46,248 bases of DNA, taken from contig CAUJIO010000067.1 in assembly GCA_963205315.1 (NCBI GenBank), positions 1-46,248 of the forward strand. The letters run 5' to 3'. Shown one piece after another: positions 16,530 through 25,068 of this stretch. The DNA comes from Pseudomonadota bacterium (GTDB lineage Bacteria > Pseudomonadota > Alphaproteobacteria > Rhizobiales > Aestuariivirgaceae). Positions within the stretch are counted from its first letter, which is position 1. Each line of letters begins with the position of its first letter. The position numbers and the translations under genes were made by a program. The notes below the pieces were generated by a model. That model was not told the origin of the DNA. It did not search any database and saw nothing but the letters and a program-made list of their open reading frames with translations.

Positions 16530-17668
16530 CGCTGTCTCAAGTCCTCGGTGAGAAAATCGAGCACGTCATGGTCAGGAACATCCTTCGCGATGAAAGCTTC
16601 ACCGACACCCTTGACCAGAATGAAGGTCAGCTTGCCACCCTGCGCTTTCTTGTCCTGCCGCATCATGTCGAGGAGTGTGGCGGCTGGCGGCAGATCACCG
16701 GGGATCTGCGAGACGTGGGTGGGCAGGCCGACGCCCTTCAGGTGCAGCGCCACGCGCTCGGACGTTCCAGGAGCGCAGAGTTTCAGGCGCTCCGAAAAGC
16801 GGAAGGCCTGCACCATGCCGATCGAAACGCCTTCGCCATGCAGCAGGCGCTGCGAATAGTTGGTGGCGGATTCGAGCGCATGGCCAAAGGTGTGGCCAAG
16901 GTTGAGAAGAGCCCGCACGCCGGTTTCAGTCTCGTCTTCAGCCACGATGCGGGCCTTGGCTTCGCATGAGCGCTTGATGGCGTGAATGCGGGCCTGCGCA
17001 TCGCCGCGCATGATGGTTGGGGCCGCGGCCTCCAGCCATTCGAAGAATCCATTGTCGCCGAGCAATCCATATTTTGCCACCTCGGCATAGCCGGAAGCCA
17101 GTTCGCGCTTTGGCAGCGTATTCAGCAGCGAGATGTCGGTGATGACGGCGAGCGGTTGATGGAAGGCACCGATGAGGTTCTTGCCGTGCGGTGAATTGAT
17201 GCCGGTCTTGCCGCCAACCGAGGAGTCGACCTGAGACAGCAGCGTCGTCGGGATCTGGATGAAGTCGACACCCCGCCGCAGAATCGCTGCCGCAAATCCC
17301 GCAAGGTCGCCAATGACACCGCCACCGAAGGCGATGATGCGGTCGCGCCGTTCGATGCCTGCGGCCAGCAGCCGGTCGCAGAGTTCGGCCAGATGCTGAT
17401 AGCTCTTGGTGGCCTCGCCCGGCGGCATAACGATCGCGGTGGACCGGATGCCATGTGCGGCCAAGGCGCGCTCGAGCGTGGCGAGATGGGCCGCAGCGAC
17501 ATTTGAATCCGTGACGATGGCGGTCATCGGCCGCCGCAGCAAGGGCGCCACGATGCCGCCGGCGCGCGCCAGCAGGCCTTCGCCAATGGAAATGTCGTAG
17601 CTGCGGTCGCCCAGCGAGACGGGCACGCTTTCGCTTCGGGCCGCGTGGTCGGTATCAGTCATGGTCAA
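16526..17668 (-). CDS. aroB: 3-dehydroquinate synthase
   Basis: Second step of the shikimate pathway: DAHP to 3-dehydroquinate, NAD- and metal-dependent, cytoplasmic. Signature blocks are GGGVIGDLAGFAAAILRRGV and TTLLSQVDSSVGGKTGIN, with metal-binding HTFGHALE. Length of 380 is normal. It overlaps aroK by 14 bp upstream and the CorC-like gene by 4 bp downstream, so all four genes of this run are translationally coupled. Confidence 0.97.
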   Translation of the reverse strand: MTMTDTDHAARSESVPVSLGDRSYDISIGEGLLARAGGIVAPLLRRPMTAIVTDSNVAAAHLATLERALAAHGIRSTAIVMPPGEATKSYQHLAELCDRLLAAGIERRDRIIAFGGGVIGDLAGFAAAILRRGVDFIQIPTTLLSQVDSSVGGKTGINSPHGKNLIGAFHQPLAVITDISLLNTLPKRELASGYAEVAKYGLLGDNGFFEWLEAAAPTIMRGDAQARIHAIKRSCEAKARIVAEDETETGVRALLNLGHTFGHALESATNYSQRLLHGEGVSIGMVQAFRFSERLKLCAPGTSERVALHLKGVGLPTHVSQIPGDLPPAATLLDMMRQDKKAQGGKLTFILVKGVGEAFIAKDVPDHDVLDFLTEDLRQR

Positions 17669-18242
17669 GAGTTTCCCAGCCGCTCCATTGCGCCAAGGCG
17701 CGGATCACATCATTCACCATCTGGCCATGTTGCACGTCGCGGCTTTCGACGGTCACATCGGCCAGCGCGTAGACCGGGTAGCGCTTGTCGATGAGATTGC
17801 GCATCACGGCTTCCGGATCATCGGTCTTGAGCAACGGCCGGTCCTGGCGTTTCATCACACGCTTCATCAGCAGGGGCAACGGGGCCTTGAGCCACACGGA
17901 AATGCCATGGTCCTGAATGCGGGCGCGGGTTTCGTCATTCATGTAGGCGCCGCCGCCGGTCGCCAACACCTGCGCGCCATTGCCGATGAGGCGCTGGATG
18001 ACGCGGCGTTCGCCTTCGCGGAAATAGGCCTCGCCATGATCGGCGAAGATTTCAGCAATGGATTTTCCGGCCGCCGTCTCGATCTCGTGATCCGCATCGA
18101 CGAAAGGAATGCCGAGCTTTTCGGCCAGCCGGCGGCCGACGCTGGTCTTCCCGGCACCCATGAGTCCGACCAGCACGATGGGGTGCGTCCCCAGTCGTTG
18201 CCGCACTGCCTCGGCCTCTCTTGCAATTGAACGGCGCGCCAT
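17655..18242 (-). CDS. aroK: shikimate kinase
   Basis: Phosphorylates shikimate at O3 with ATP. Walker A is GLMGAGKTSVGRRLA, the shikimate-binding acid sits in DADHEIE, and ATGGGAYMN is the substrate-binding GGG motif. The lid contains RQDRPLL. An N-terminal extension of about 20 residues precedes the kinase core, as usual in Hyphomicrobiales. It is the first gene of the run aroK-aroB-CorC-FAD reductase, divergent from the small membrane peptide and xer genes. Confidence 0.96.
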   Translation of the reverse strand: MARRSIAREAEAVRQRLGTHPIVLVGLMGAGKTSVGRRLAEKLGIPFVDADHEIETAAGKSIAEIFADHGEAYFREGERRVIQRLIGNGAQVLATGGGAYMNDETRARIQDHGISVWLKAPLPLLMKRVMKRQDRPLLKTDDPEAVMRNLIDKRYPVYALADVTVESRDVQHGQMVNDVIRALAQWSGWETLDHD

Positions 18243-18268
18243 TCACCAATCCCTGAACTTGGGCTCGG

Positions 18269-18297
18269 TTTCTATCGTGCATGGATTGCAACCGCAA
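18269..18297 (-). promoter_or_regulatory. possible aroK promoter
   Basis: On the minus strand TTGCGG (18297-18292), a 17-bp spacer and TAGAAA (18274-18269) lie about 27 bases before the aroK start. The match is moderate and the call rests on position and spacing. Confidence 0.3.
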
Positions 18298-18350
18298 AGG
18301 CTTTCCGAAGCAGGACTTAACCGCTACACTTCAACACCAATGGTGATGGA

Positions 18351-18494
18351 ATGCCTGATACAGTCAAATTCGTCCTGACGCTCGCGGTGATCGGCGGACT
18401 GATCTATGGCGGAGCGTGGGCATTGGCGCATTATCCGCCAGAGCAGACAGAGATCGTGAAGCCGATTTCCAGTGAAAAACTCCGCCAGAAGTGA
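18351..18494 (+). CDS. small single-pass membrane protein, 47 aa
   Basis: ATG at 18351 opens a 47-codon frame beginning MPDTVKFVLTLAVIGGLIYG. Residues 5-25 are a clear hydrophobic helix, followed by AHYPPEQTEIVKPI and a basic end (KLRQK). GGTGATGGA precedes the start. Its stop lies 23 bp inside the Xer recombinase gene, whose GTG start is at 18472, so the two are coupled. Position between aroK and xer and the well-formed composition argue for a real gene. Similar short proteins are remembered from this locus in other Hyphomicrobiales, which would need a search to confirm. Function unknown. Confidence 0.72.
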   Translation: MPDTVKFVLTLAVIGGLIYGGAWALAHYPPEQTEIVKPISSEKLRQK

Positions 18495-19422
18495 GGGAGG
18501 CCCGGCCTCCCGCAACCACCGACTGATCGAGCGCTTTCTCGAAATGATGGCGGCCGAGAGAGGAGCTTCCGCCAACACGCTCGCTGCCTACCGCCGTGAT
18601 CTCGAGGCCTATGCGGGAGGCATTGCCGATCTCAAGTCGTGCGGCCCGGACGATATCAAGGCGCATCTGGAAGAACTGGAGGCCGGCGGCATGGCGCGGA
18701 GTTCGGCGGCGCGCAAGCTGTCGGCGATCCGGCAATTCCACCGCTTTCTGCACGGCGATGGGTTGTCGGGCGATAATCCGGCCACGGCCATCGAGAGTCC
18801 GCGCGCCGCCCGGCCATTGCCGAAGATGATTTCCGAGGCTGAGGTGTCGCAGCTGATTGCAACGGCACGGGCGCGGATTGAAACGGCGGAGGGCAAGGCC
18901 CTTGCCAAGGCGTGGCGCATGCTGTGCCTGCTGGAATTGCTGTATGCCACCGGGCTCCGCGTGTCGGAGCTTGTCGGCCTGACCGTTCAGGCGGTGAATG
19001 CCGAGCGGGATTTCATTCTGGTGAAGGGAAAGGGCGGTCGCGAGCGCCTGGTGCCGGTTTCAGCAGGGGCGCGCAAGGCAGTGCGCGATTATCTGTCCTT
19101 CATGGCCAAGCAACCGCGCGGAGCTGCGAAGTGGCTGTTTCCATCGTCCGGAGCAGATGGCCATCTGACGCGGCAGCATTGCGCGCTGGAACTGAAGGCG
19201 CTGGCCCGCGAAGCCGGACTTGATGCCGCCAAGATTTCACCGCATGTGCTGCGCCATGGTTTTGCCAGTCACCTGCTGGAAGGGGGGGCCGATCTTCGCG
19301 CGGTGCAGCAGATGCTCGGTCATGCGGACATTTCCACAACCCAGATCTATACGCATGTGCAACCGGAACGGCTGCGCGAAGTGGTCGAAAGCCACCACCC
19401 CCTCTCGACCAAGAAAAGTTGA
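18472..19422 (+). CDS. xerD: tyrosine recombinase XerC/XerD family
   Basis: Site-specific recombinase that resolves chromosome dimers at dif. The N-terminal SAM-like DNA-binding domain is at about residues 15-105 and the catalytic domain at about 120-310. Catalytic residues are visible: Arg in TGLRVSELVGL, His and Arg in HVLRHGFASHLLEGG, His in MLGHADIS, and the nucleophile Tyr in TQIYTHV. Length 316 is standard. The annotated start is GTG. XerD is favoured over XerC by the aroK/accA neighbourhood, which is typical in this order. It is not an element integrase: it sits in core DNA with housekeeping neighbours. Confidence 0.9.
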   Translation: MKNSARSEGGPASRNHRLIERFLEMMAAERGASANTLAAYRRDLEAYAGGIADLKSCGPDDIKAHLEELEAGGMARSSAARKLSAIRQFHRFLHGDGLSGDNPATAIESPRAARPLPKMISEAEVSQLIATARARIETAEGKALAKAWRMLCLLELLYATGLRVSELVGLTVQAVNAERDFILVKGKGGRERLVPVSAGARKAVRDYLSFMAKQPRGAAKWLFPSSGADGHLTRQHCALELKALAREAGLDAAKISPHVLRHGFASHLLEGGADLRAVQQMLGHADISTTQIYTHVQPERLREVVESHHPLSTKKS

Positions 19423-19475
19423 CTTTCGCGGCCTGGACAGCCAGTTTCCGCCCAACCCATGACGCTTGAGGCCCA

Positions 19476-20429
19476 ATGCCGACATATCTCGATTTTGAAG
19501 CTCCGGTCGCCGAACTCGAAGGCAAGATTGCCGAACTGCGCACGCTTGCCCAGGGCGACAAGACCGTGTCGATTGCCGATGAGGTCAAGGGCCTGGAAAA
19601 GAAGGCGGCCAAGCTCCTGTCCGATCTCTACGTCAATCTCGATCCGTGGCAGAAGGCGCAGGTGGCGCGGCATCCGGAGCGGCCGCATGCGGTGGACTAT
19701 ATCGAGAGCCTGATCAGCGAGTTCACGCCGATGGCGGGGGACCGCAAGTTCGCCGAGGATTTTGCGGTGATCGGCGGCCTGGGACGATTCCGGGATGAGC
19801 CTGTCATGGTCATCGGCCAGGAAAAGGGCAACGACACGACATCGCGCATCAAGCGCAATTTCGGCATGGCGCGGCCCGAGGGTTATCGCAAGGCGGTGCG
19901 GCTGATGGAAATGGCCGAGCGCTTCGGCTTGCCGGTGATCAGCTTCGTCGATACCGCCGGAGCCTATCCGGGCATCGATGCGGAAGAACGCGGCCAGGCG
20001 GAAGCCATCGCGAGGTCAACCGATTGCTGCCTGTCGCTGGGCGTTCCGACAATCTCGATCATCATTGGCGAAGGCGGTTCGGGTGGTGCAATCGCCATTG
20101 CCACGACCAATGTGGTGCTGATGCTGGAACATGCGATCTACAGCGTGATTTCGCCGGAGGGTGCCGCCTCGATCCTGTGGCGCGACGCGGCCCGCGCCAA
20201 GGATGCGGCGGCGGCCATGAAGATCACGGCGCAGGACCTCAAAAAGCTCGGCATCATCGACGAGATCGTGCCGGAACCCAAGGGTGGCGCACATCGCGGA
20301 CGGCCAGAGGCAATCGCTGCGGCGGGTGAGGCGATCGCCCGGGCGCTCAAAGCCTATGACGGTGTGTCCGGAGATGTGCTGCGCACGCAGCGGCGCGAGA
20401 AGTTCCTGTCGATCGGCCGAGGGCTATAG
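19476..20429 (+). CDS. accA: acetyl-CoA carboxylase carboxyltransferase subunit alpha
   Basis: Alpha subunit of the carboxyltransferase that makes malonyl-CoA for fatty-acid synthesis, acting with AccD. Characteristic blocks are [19 protein letters not shown] at the N-terminus, [30 protein letters not shown], and [11 protein letters not shown]. Length 317 is normal. GAGG lies five bases before ATG. The 180 bp after it up to the pilin gene hold no gene. Confidence 0.97.
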   Translation: MPTYLDFEAPVAELEGKIAELRTLAQGDKTVSIADEVKGLEKKAAKLLSDLYVNLDPWQKAQVARHPERPHAVDYIESLISEFTPMAGDRKFAEDFAVIGGLGRFRDEPVMVIGQEKGNDTTSRIKRNFGMARPEGYRKAVRLMEMAERFGLPVISFVDTAGAYPGIDAEERGQAEAIARSTDCCLSLGVPTISIIIGEGGSGGAIAIATTNVVLMLEHAIYSVISPEGAASILWRDAARAKDAAAAMKITAQDLKKLGIIDEIVPEPKGGAHRGRPEAIAAAGEAIARALKAYDGVSGDVLRTQRREKFLSIGRGL

Positions 20430-20609
20430 GACCAGGTACCCTGGCGCTGCCGATTGCCGCCATGATCATTCATGGCCTACGGCCGTTGCGTCGGGGCGGA
20501 ATGTGTTCCAGCCAGATCCGCGACGGGGCCAACGATCAAAGCGGTTCACTGAACACAGACGAGAATCTGCGTCTGACAGATAACCAATTCGGCTTGCTCG
20601 CCCGACGCG

Positions 20610-20798
20610 CTAGCCGCCGTTGACGGTGTCGAAATATCCCTGAACGCGTGTATAGAGCGAGGCAATGCCCGAGGTTGTGTTGCCCAATACCGGCAACAAG
20701 GCCACTCCAAGAATCGAGGCGATTAGCGCGTATTCAATCGCTGTCGTTCCATTGTCCTTCTTCAGGAGATCTCGAAGTCGTCGGAGGAGAGTGCTCAC
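20610..20798 (-). CDS. Flp-type (type IVb) pilin, copy 1
   Basis: A 62-residue pilin precursor. The processing motif is G|TTAIEYALIAS with Glu at +5 and Tyr at +6, followed by a hydrophobic helix (ILGVALLPVLG) and a short polar tail. Start is GTG at 20798 with GGAG about nine bases upstream; the upstream in-frame extension does not look like pilin. Such pilins need TadV-type peptidase and the Tad secretion ATPase, none of which is in the window. It lies 121 bp from a second pilin on the same strand. Confidence 0.85.
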   Translation of the reverse strand: MSTLLRRLRDLLKKDNGTTAIEYALIASILGVALLPVLGNTTSGIASLYTRVQGYFDTVNGG

Positions 20799-20919
20799 TG
20801 GTGTCGCTCCATGGTGCTGCCTGCACGGCGGCGAGATGCCATGTATTGAACACGTCCCGGCTGAAGAGGGTGTTAACCTGTTACCTAAAATAGTAGCTTC
20901 GGTGGTGACCGAAGCCAGT

Positions 20920-21105
20920 CTACATGCCGTTGAAATACCCGCTGACACTGGAGAATTTGGTCGTCATTCCCGAGGCAACGTAAAGAAAGCTGGGGATCAG
21001 CGCGAGAAACATTGCCGCGGCAATGACCACGTATTCAACTGCCACAGCACCGCGGTCGCAGTGGAAAAAGGCACTGATTGATTTACGAAATGCCTTCATT
21101 TTCAT
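20920..21105 (-). CDS. Flp-type (type IVb) pilin, copy 2
   Basis: A 61-residue pilin precursor with processing motif G|AVAVEYVVIAAAM, Glu at +5, and a hydrophobic helix running to FLYVASG. ATG at 21105 follows GGGGAC and is preferred to a GTG at 21117. It diverges in sequence from copy 1, so the pair is not a fresh duplication. It is divergent from the multicopper oxidase gene. Confidence 0.85.
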   Translation of the reverse strand: MKMKAFRKSISAFFHCDRGAVAVEYVVIAAAMFLALIPSFLYVASGMTTKFSSVSGYFNGM

Positions 21106-21260
21106 GGGTCCCCGCACACTGTTTGTTGACTCTGCAATTACCGGTAGCAGTCAGTTCCTAATTTTTAGTTCACCAGATCCTGAAGTTGTGCCTCAATTTG
21201 TCCCTTTGCGCGGTGTCTTGTGAGTCCCACATAAGTGAAAACCGCAGCAGGGATTGAATC

Positions 21261-22709
21261 ATGCAATTTTCCAGACGCACCGTCATCGCTGGCCTTACCG
21301 GCGCCGCGGTCTTGCCATTCGCCGCCTCCTCGCCCGTGGTGGCACAAGTGCCGCACCAGTTGCGTGTGGCGAAGCGCACGCTGGAAGTGAATGGCAAGGC
21401 GGCCAGTGTCTATGGTCTCACCGGACCAGATGGAAAGCCGGGGTTGAACCTGCTGCTGCAGGATCCGTTCAAGGTCAACCTGCGCAATGACAGCGACGCG
21501 GAAACATTGATCCACTGGCACGGACTTACGCCACCCATCGAGCAAGATGGTGTGCCAATGCTGTCGCAGGATCCCCTGAAGCCCGGGCAATTCTACGATT
21601 ACGATTTCGTAAACCGCCGTGCCGGCACTCACTGGATGCATTCGCACGTGGGTTTGCAGGAGCAGCAATTGCTCGCGGCTCCGCTGATCGTCCGTGAAAC
21701 CGCCGAAGCGCTGTTCGACACGCAAGAGCATGTCGTGCTGCTGCATGACTTCACCTTCCGCGATCCACAAGAGATCCTGGCGGAACTCACGGGTGGCGGC
21801 GGCGCGCATGCCGGTCACGCGATGACGCCGGGCGATACGAACATGGCCACCATGGACCATTCCAAGATGGGTGGCATGGGGGGCGCCGGGATGGCCGGCA
21901 TGCTGAACGATGTCGCCTATGATGCCTATCTCGCCAATGACCGGACGCTGGACGATCCGGAAGTGGTTGCCGTCGAAAAGGGCGGCGTGCTGCGGTTGCG
22001 CATCATCAATGGCGCCGCGGCCAGCAACATGTGGATCGATCTTGGCGGACTGGAGGGCGAGCTGATTGCGGTCGATGGCAACGCCATCGTTCCGGTGGCG
22101 GACAAGATTTTTCCGCTGGCCATCGCCCAGCGCGCCGATCTTCGCATCCGCATTCCGAAAGATGGTGGCGCTTTCCCGGTTCTTTTCCGTCCAGAAGGTA
22201 CTGCCCGGCAGACGGGGATCATCCTCGCTACGGCCGGTGCTGGTGTGGCGCGCGTTTCTGGCGAGGGCGATGTCGCTCCCGCCGTTGATCTGGTTCAGGA
22301 GCTGAAATATCGCTCGGTCGCCAAGCTGCCGAATGAACCCGTGACGCGGACCGAAATGCTGATGCTCACCGGTGGCGGCGCCGACTATGTGTGGGGATTG
22401 AACGGAAAATCCGGCATGCATGACACGATCTTCAGCGTGCGCGAAGGCGAACGCATTGCGGTGATGATGCACAACATGACAGGGATGTCGCACCCGATGC
22501 ATCTGCACGGTCATTATTTCAAGGTCGTGGCAATCGGCAATACGGTGATCGATGGTGCATTGCGCGACGTGGTGCTGGTGCCACCGATGCAGACCGTGAC
22601 GGTGATGTTCGATGCTGACAATCCCGGCACCTGGGCATTCCATTGCCACCATGCCTACCACATGAACTCCGGCATGATGGGTACGATTGCGTATACCAGC
22701 GCGGCATAG
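21261..22709 (+). CDS. Tat-exported multicopper oxidase
   Basis: Periplasmic copper oxidase of 482 residues. The signal peptide has a twin-arginine motif (SRRTVIAG) and cleaves near AVLPFAASSPVVAQ. Copper ligands are all present: HWHG near residue 85, HWMHSH near 122, HPMHLHGH near 410, and HCHHAYHMNSGMM near 460 for the T1 site. A Gly/Met/His-rich loop at about residues 185-215 resembles the copper-binding insert of CueO/CopA. The likely role is cuprous oxidation and copper tolerance, though laccase-type activity is possible. No copper regulator or transporter is adjacent. AGGGA precedes the ATG. Confidence 0.9.
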   Translation: MQFSRRTVIAGLTGAAVLPFAASSPVVAQVPHQLRVAKRTLEVNGKAASVYGLTGPDGKPGLNLLLQDPFKVNLRNDSDAETLIHWHGLTPPIEQDGVPMLSQDPLKPGQFYDYDFVNRRAGTHWMHSHVGLQEQQLLAAPLIVRETAEALFDTQEHVVLLHDFTFRDPQEILAELTGGGGAHAGHAMTPGDTNMATMDHSKMGGMGGAGMAGMLNDVAYDAYLANDRTLDDPEVVAVEKGGVLRLRIINGAAASNMWIDLGGLEGELIAVDGNAIVPVADKIFPLAIAQRADLRIRIPKDGGAFPVLFRPEGTARQTGIILATAGAGVARVSGEGDVAPAVDLVQELKYRSVAKLPNEPVTRTEMLMLTGGGADYVWGLNGKSGMHDTIFSVREGERIAVMMHNMTGMSHPMHLHGHYFKVVAIGNTVIDGALRDVVLVPPMQTVTVMFDADNPGTWAFHCHHAYHMNSGMMGTIAYTSAA

Positions 22710-22942
22710 CCATTGGCGGCCGGCCCGCAGAGCGGAGGCTCTGACGAGCCAATCAAGAACAAAGTTCGAGTGTATAAGTTTTAATAATCAATTGAGTAAG
22801 TAAAATTGCACGTAAAGCAATTGTTATCTACGTAGATTGACTAATCTTTCGCCTTTCACTTCGCATTTTCCGCGCCTGTTGACATAGTTCTTCACACAAG
22901 GGCCGTAGCTCATGCTGACGGCCGCAACGTTGTGAGGACGAC

Positions 22943-24985
22943 ATGAACGCGATCAGGAATGCGCTTCTCGGCTCTCTGTTGGTCATGGGCGCATGGTCGA
23001 GCCTTCCTGCGATGGCTCAGACGGCGGACAAGGGGCGAAATCCCGAAGTGATCAGGCCCGCCTTCCCGGAGATCGCGTTGGCGGCAAAGGAAGCGGCAGG
23101 ACAGAAGGCCATCGACATGCTGGGCGCGCGGCTGCCTGCAGTTGCCGCCTGGTACGGCAAGTCGCCCCAGGAATTCCGCGACCTCCTTCTGCGCGACAAG
23201 ACCCAGCGCATCGATCGCAAGGGCCGCCTGTTCTTTGTCGACGAAATGACAGTGCCGCTCGGCGTGGCGCCAGCACCTACCGCACCGCAAGGTGTTCTCG
23301 ATGGCAAACTGCAGCCGCTCGACCAGACATTCCTGCTGCACAGCAAACCGGGCGCCAACAAGACTATCGTCCTCAACTTCAAAGGGGCCGCCGTAACCGG
23401 GACCGTATGGAACTCGACCTCCTCGATCATCAACGCCCCGGCATTCGACATCGACGGAAATGCCGCAGCCTTCTCCACGACCGAGCTCGAGCGCATTCAG
23501 TACATCTGGCAGCGCGTGGCGGAGGATTACGCGCCGTTCGACGTCGATGTCACAACCGAACTGGTGGCGCAGGACAAGATCACCCGTTCCAGCAGCAGTG
23601 ACGCCGTCTACGGAACTGTGGCGCTGATCACCGCGAAGTCGTCCGGCATCTATTCCTGCAGTTGCGGTGGCGTGGCCTATGTCGGCGTCTACAACAGCAC
23701 CGGCGATTACTACAAGCCGGCACTGGTGTTCTATGATGCCCTGGGTGGCGGCAACGAGAAATATGTGGCTGAAGCGATCTCGCATGAAGTCGGCCACAAC
23801 ATCGGCCTGTCGCATGATGGCACGTCGACGGTCGGCTATTACAGCGGACACGGCAGTGGCGCCACCGGTTGGGCCCCGATTATGGGCGTCGGTTACTATC
23901 AGGCGCTCACCCAGTTCAGCAAAGGCGAGTATGCCGGCGCCAACAACAAGGAAGACGACTTTGCCGTCGCGCAATCCTACGGCCTGCCGTTGCGCGCGGA
24001 CGATGTCGGAAGCACCATCGCCACTGCATCAGCGCTCAGCGGCAGCACTGCCAACGGCGTTACTTCGGCCGCCGTTCAAGGTGTGATCGAAGGAGCTGCC
24101 GATGCGGATGTGTTCGCAGTCTCCGCCGGCGCCGGAACACTGAATCTTACTCTGACACCCTCCGTCCGGGCGCCGAACGCGGACCTGCAATTGACCCTTC
24201 TAAACAGCGCGGGGAACACACTCACCACGCAGAATCCAGTCGACCTGCTCAACGCGGCGTTGACCTATCAGATCGTATCGCCAGGCACCTACTACGTGAT
24301 GGTGAAGGGCAGCGGCAAGGGCGATCCCCTTGGCACCGGCTATACGGCGTATGGCAGTGCCGGTTACTACAATCTGGCAGCAAGCTTTGCCGCAACGGGC
24401 GGCACTGCGCCGGTTGCCAGCTTTACGGCATCTTCCACCTCCGGCATTGCGCCGCTTCAGATCCAGTTCGACGCGTCAGCATCGACCGACAGCGATGGAA
24501 GCATCAGCCTCTATAATTGGGATTTCGGCGACGGCACGACCTCCACCGGTGCCTCGACTTTCAAGGTCTTCAACACCGCCGGAGCCTTCAATGTTCAGCT
24601 GCGTGTCACTGACAACGACGGGCTGAGTTCGTCAACATCCGGCACCATCACCACGACGAATGCGGTTGTCGTTCCGCCGCTGAAGGTCGACAGCATTGTC
24701 CTCAACCTGAAACTGATGAAGAACGGAAGTGCCAGCGTCACCGGCAACGTCAAGGTGGTGAACGCAAGCGGCGTGGCGGTGCCGGGTGCAAGTGTTTCGG
24801 CGGCCTGGAGCGGCGTTGTTTCCGGAAGTGCGTCGGCGGTCACCGACAGCCGCGGCCGGGTCAAGTTCACATCACCCTCCACCAAGAACCTCGGCTGCTT
24901 TGCACTCACTGTGAATGGCGTGACATTGAGCGGATATGTCTATGATGCAGCGACGTCCACCCAGTCCAGTCAGGTTTGCCGATAG
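22943..24985 (+). CDS. secreted metzincin-type zinc protease with PPC and PKD domains
   Basis: A 680-residue secreted protein. A Sec signal peptide occupies residues 1-25 (MNAIRNALLGSLLVMGAWSS...AMAQ). The zinc-binding metzincin motif HEVGHNIGLSHDG is at residues 281-293 and a Met-turn (PIMGVGY) near 314. A bacterial pre-peptidase C-terminal (PPC) domain follows at about 350-490, a PKD domain at about 490-575 (YNWDFGDGTT), and a last beta-domain at about 580-680 with two Cys. The substrate is unknown. It lies behind an unusually AT-rich 230-bp intergenic stretch next to the oxidase and pilin genes, which suggests local acquisition. Confidence 0.9.
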   Translation: MNAIRNALLGSLLVMGAWSSLPAMAQTADKGRNPEVIRPAFPEIALAAKEAAGQKAIDMLGARLPAVAAWYGKSPQEFRDLLLRDKTQRIDRKGRLFFVDEMTVPLGVAPAPTAPQGVLDGKLQPLDQTFLLHSKPGANKTIVLNFKGAAVTGTVWNSTSSIINAPAFDIDGNAAAFSTTELERIQYIWQRVAEDYAPFDVDVTTELVAQDKITRSSSSDAVYGTVALITAKSSGIYSCSCGGVAYVGVYNSTGDYYKPALVFYDALGGGNEKYVAEAISHEVGHNIGLSHDGTSTVGYYSGHGSGATGWAPIMGVGYYQALTQFSKGEYAGANNKEDDFAVAQSYGLPLRADDVGSTIATASALSGSTANGVTSAAVQGVIEGAADADVFAVSAGAGTLNLTLTPSVRAPNADLQLTLLNSAGNTLTTQNPVDLLNAALTYQIVSPGTYYVMVKGSGKGDPLGTGYTAYGSAGYYNLAASFAATGGTAPVASFTASSTSGIAPLQIQFDASASTDSDGSISLYNWDFGDGTTSTGASTFKVFNTAGAFNVQLRVTDNDGLSSSTSGTITTTNAVVVPPLKVDSIVLNLKLMKNGSASVTGNVKVVNASGVAVPGASVSAAWSGVVSGSASAVTDSRGRVKFTSPSTKNLGCFALTVNGVTLSGYVYDAATSTQSSQVCR

Positions 24986-25009
24986 CCGGCACCTGAAATC
25001 ACCAAAAGG

Positions 25010-25040
25010 CAAAGGGCGGAATTCTCACTTCCGCCCTTTG
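25010..25040. terminator. bidirectional terminator between protease and secA
   Basis: A perfect 12-bp stem (CAAAGGGCGGAA / TTCCGCCCTTTG) with a 7-base loop sits between two convergent genes, 25 bases past the protease stop and 29 past the secA stop. T-rich tails are short on both sides. Confidence 0.7.
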
Positions 25041-25068
25041 GTGTTTCGTAGCCTGGATGCTCAACTCA

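Noticed and set aside
18472-19422. Xer recombinase as the integrase of the tRNA-Arg element
   Set aside because: It lies 16 kb away among core genes with accA and aroK, and has the length and motifs of the chromosome-dimer enzyme.
20866-20896. Possible CtrA site (TTAG-N8-TTAA) upstream of pilin copy 1
   Set aside because: The spacing is eight rather than seven bases and one half-site is imperfect; too weak to call although CtrA control of pilins is known in this class.
21165-22661. 498-codon open frame antisense to the multicopper oxidase
   Set aside because: Composition is His/Arg-rich without family features, and the opposite strand encodes a complete oxidase.
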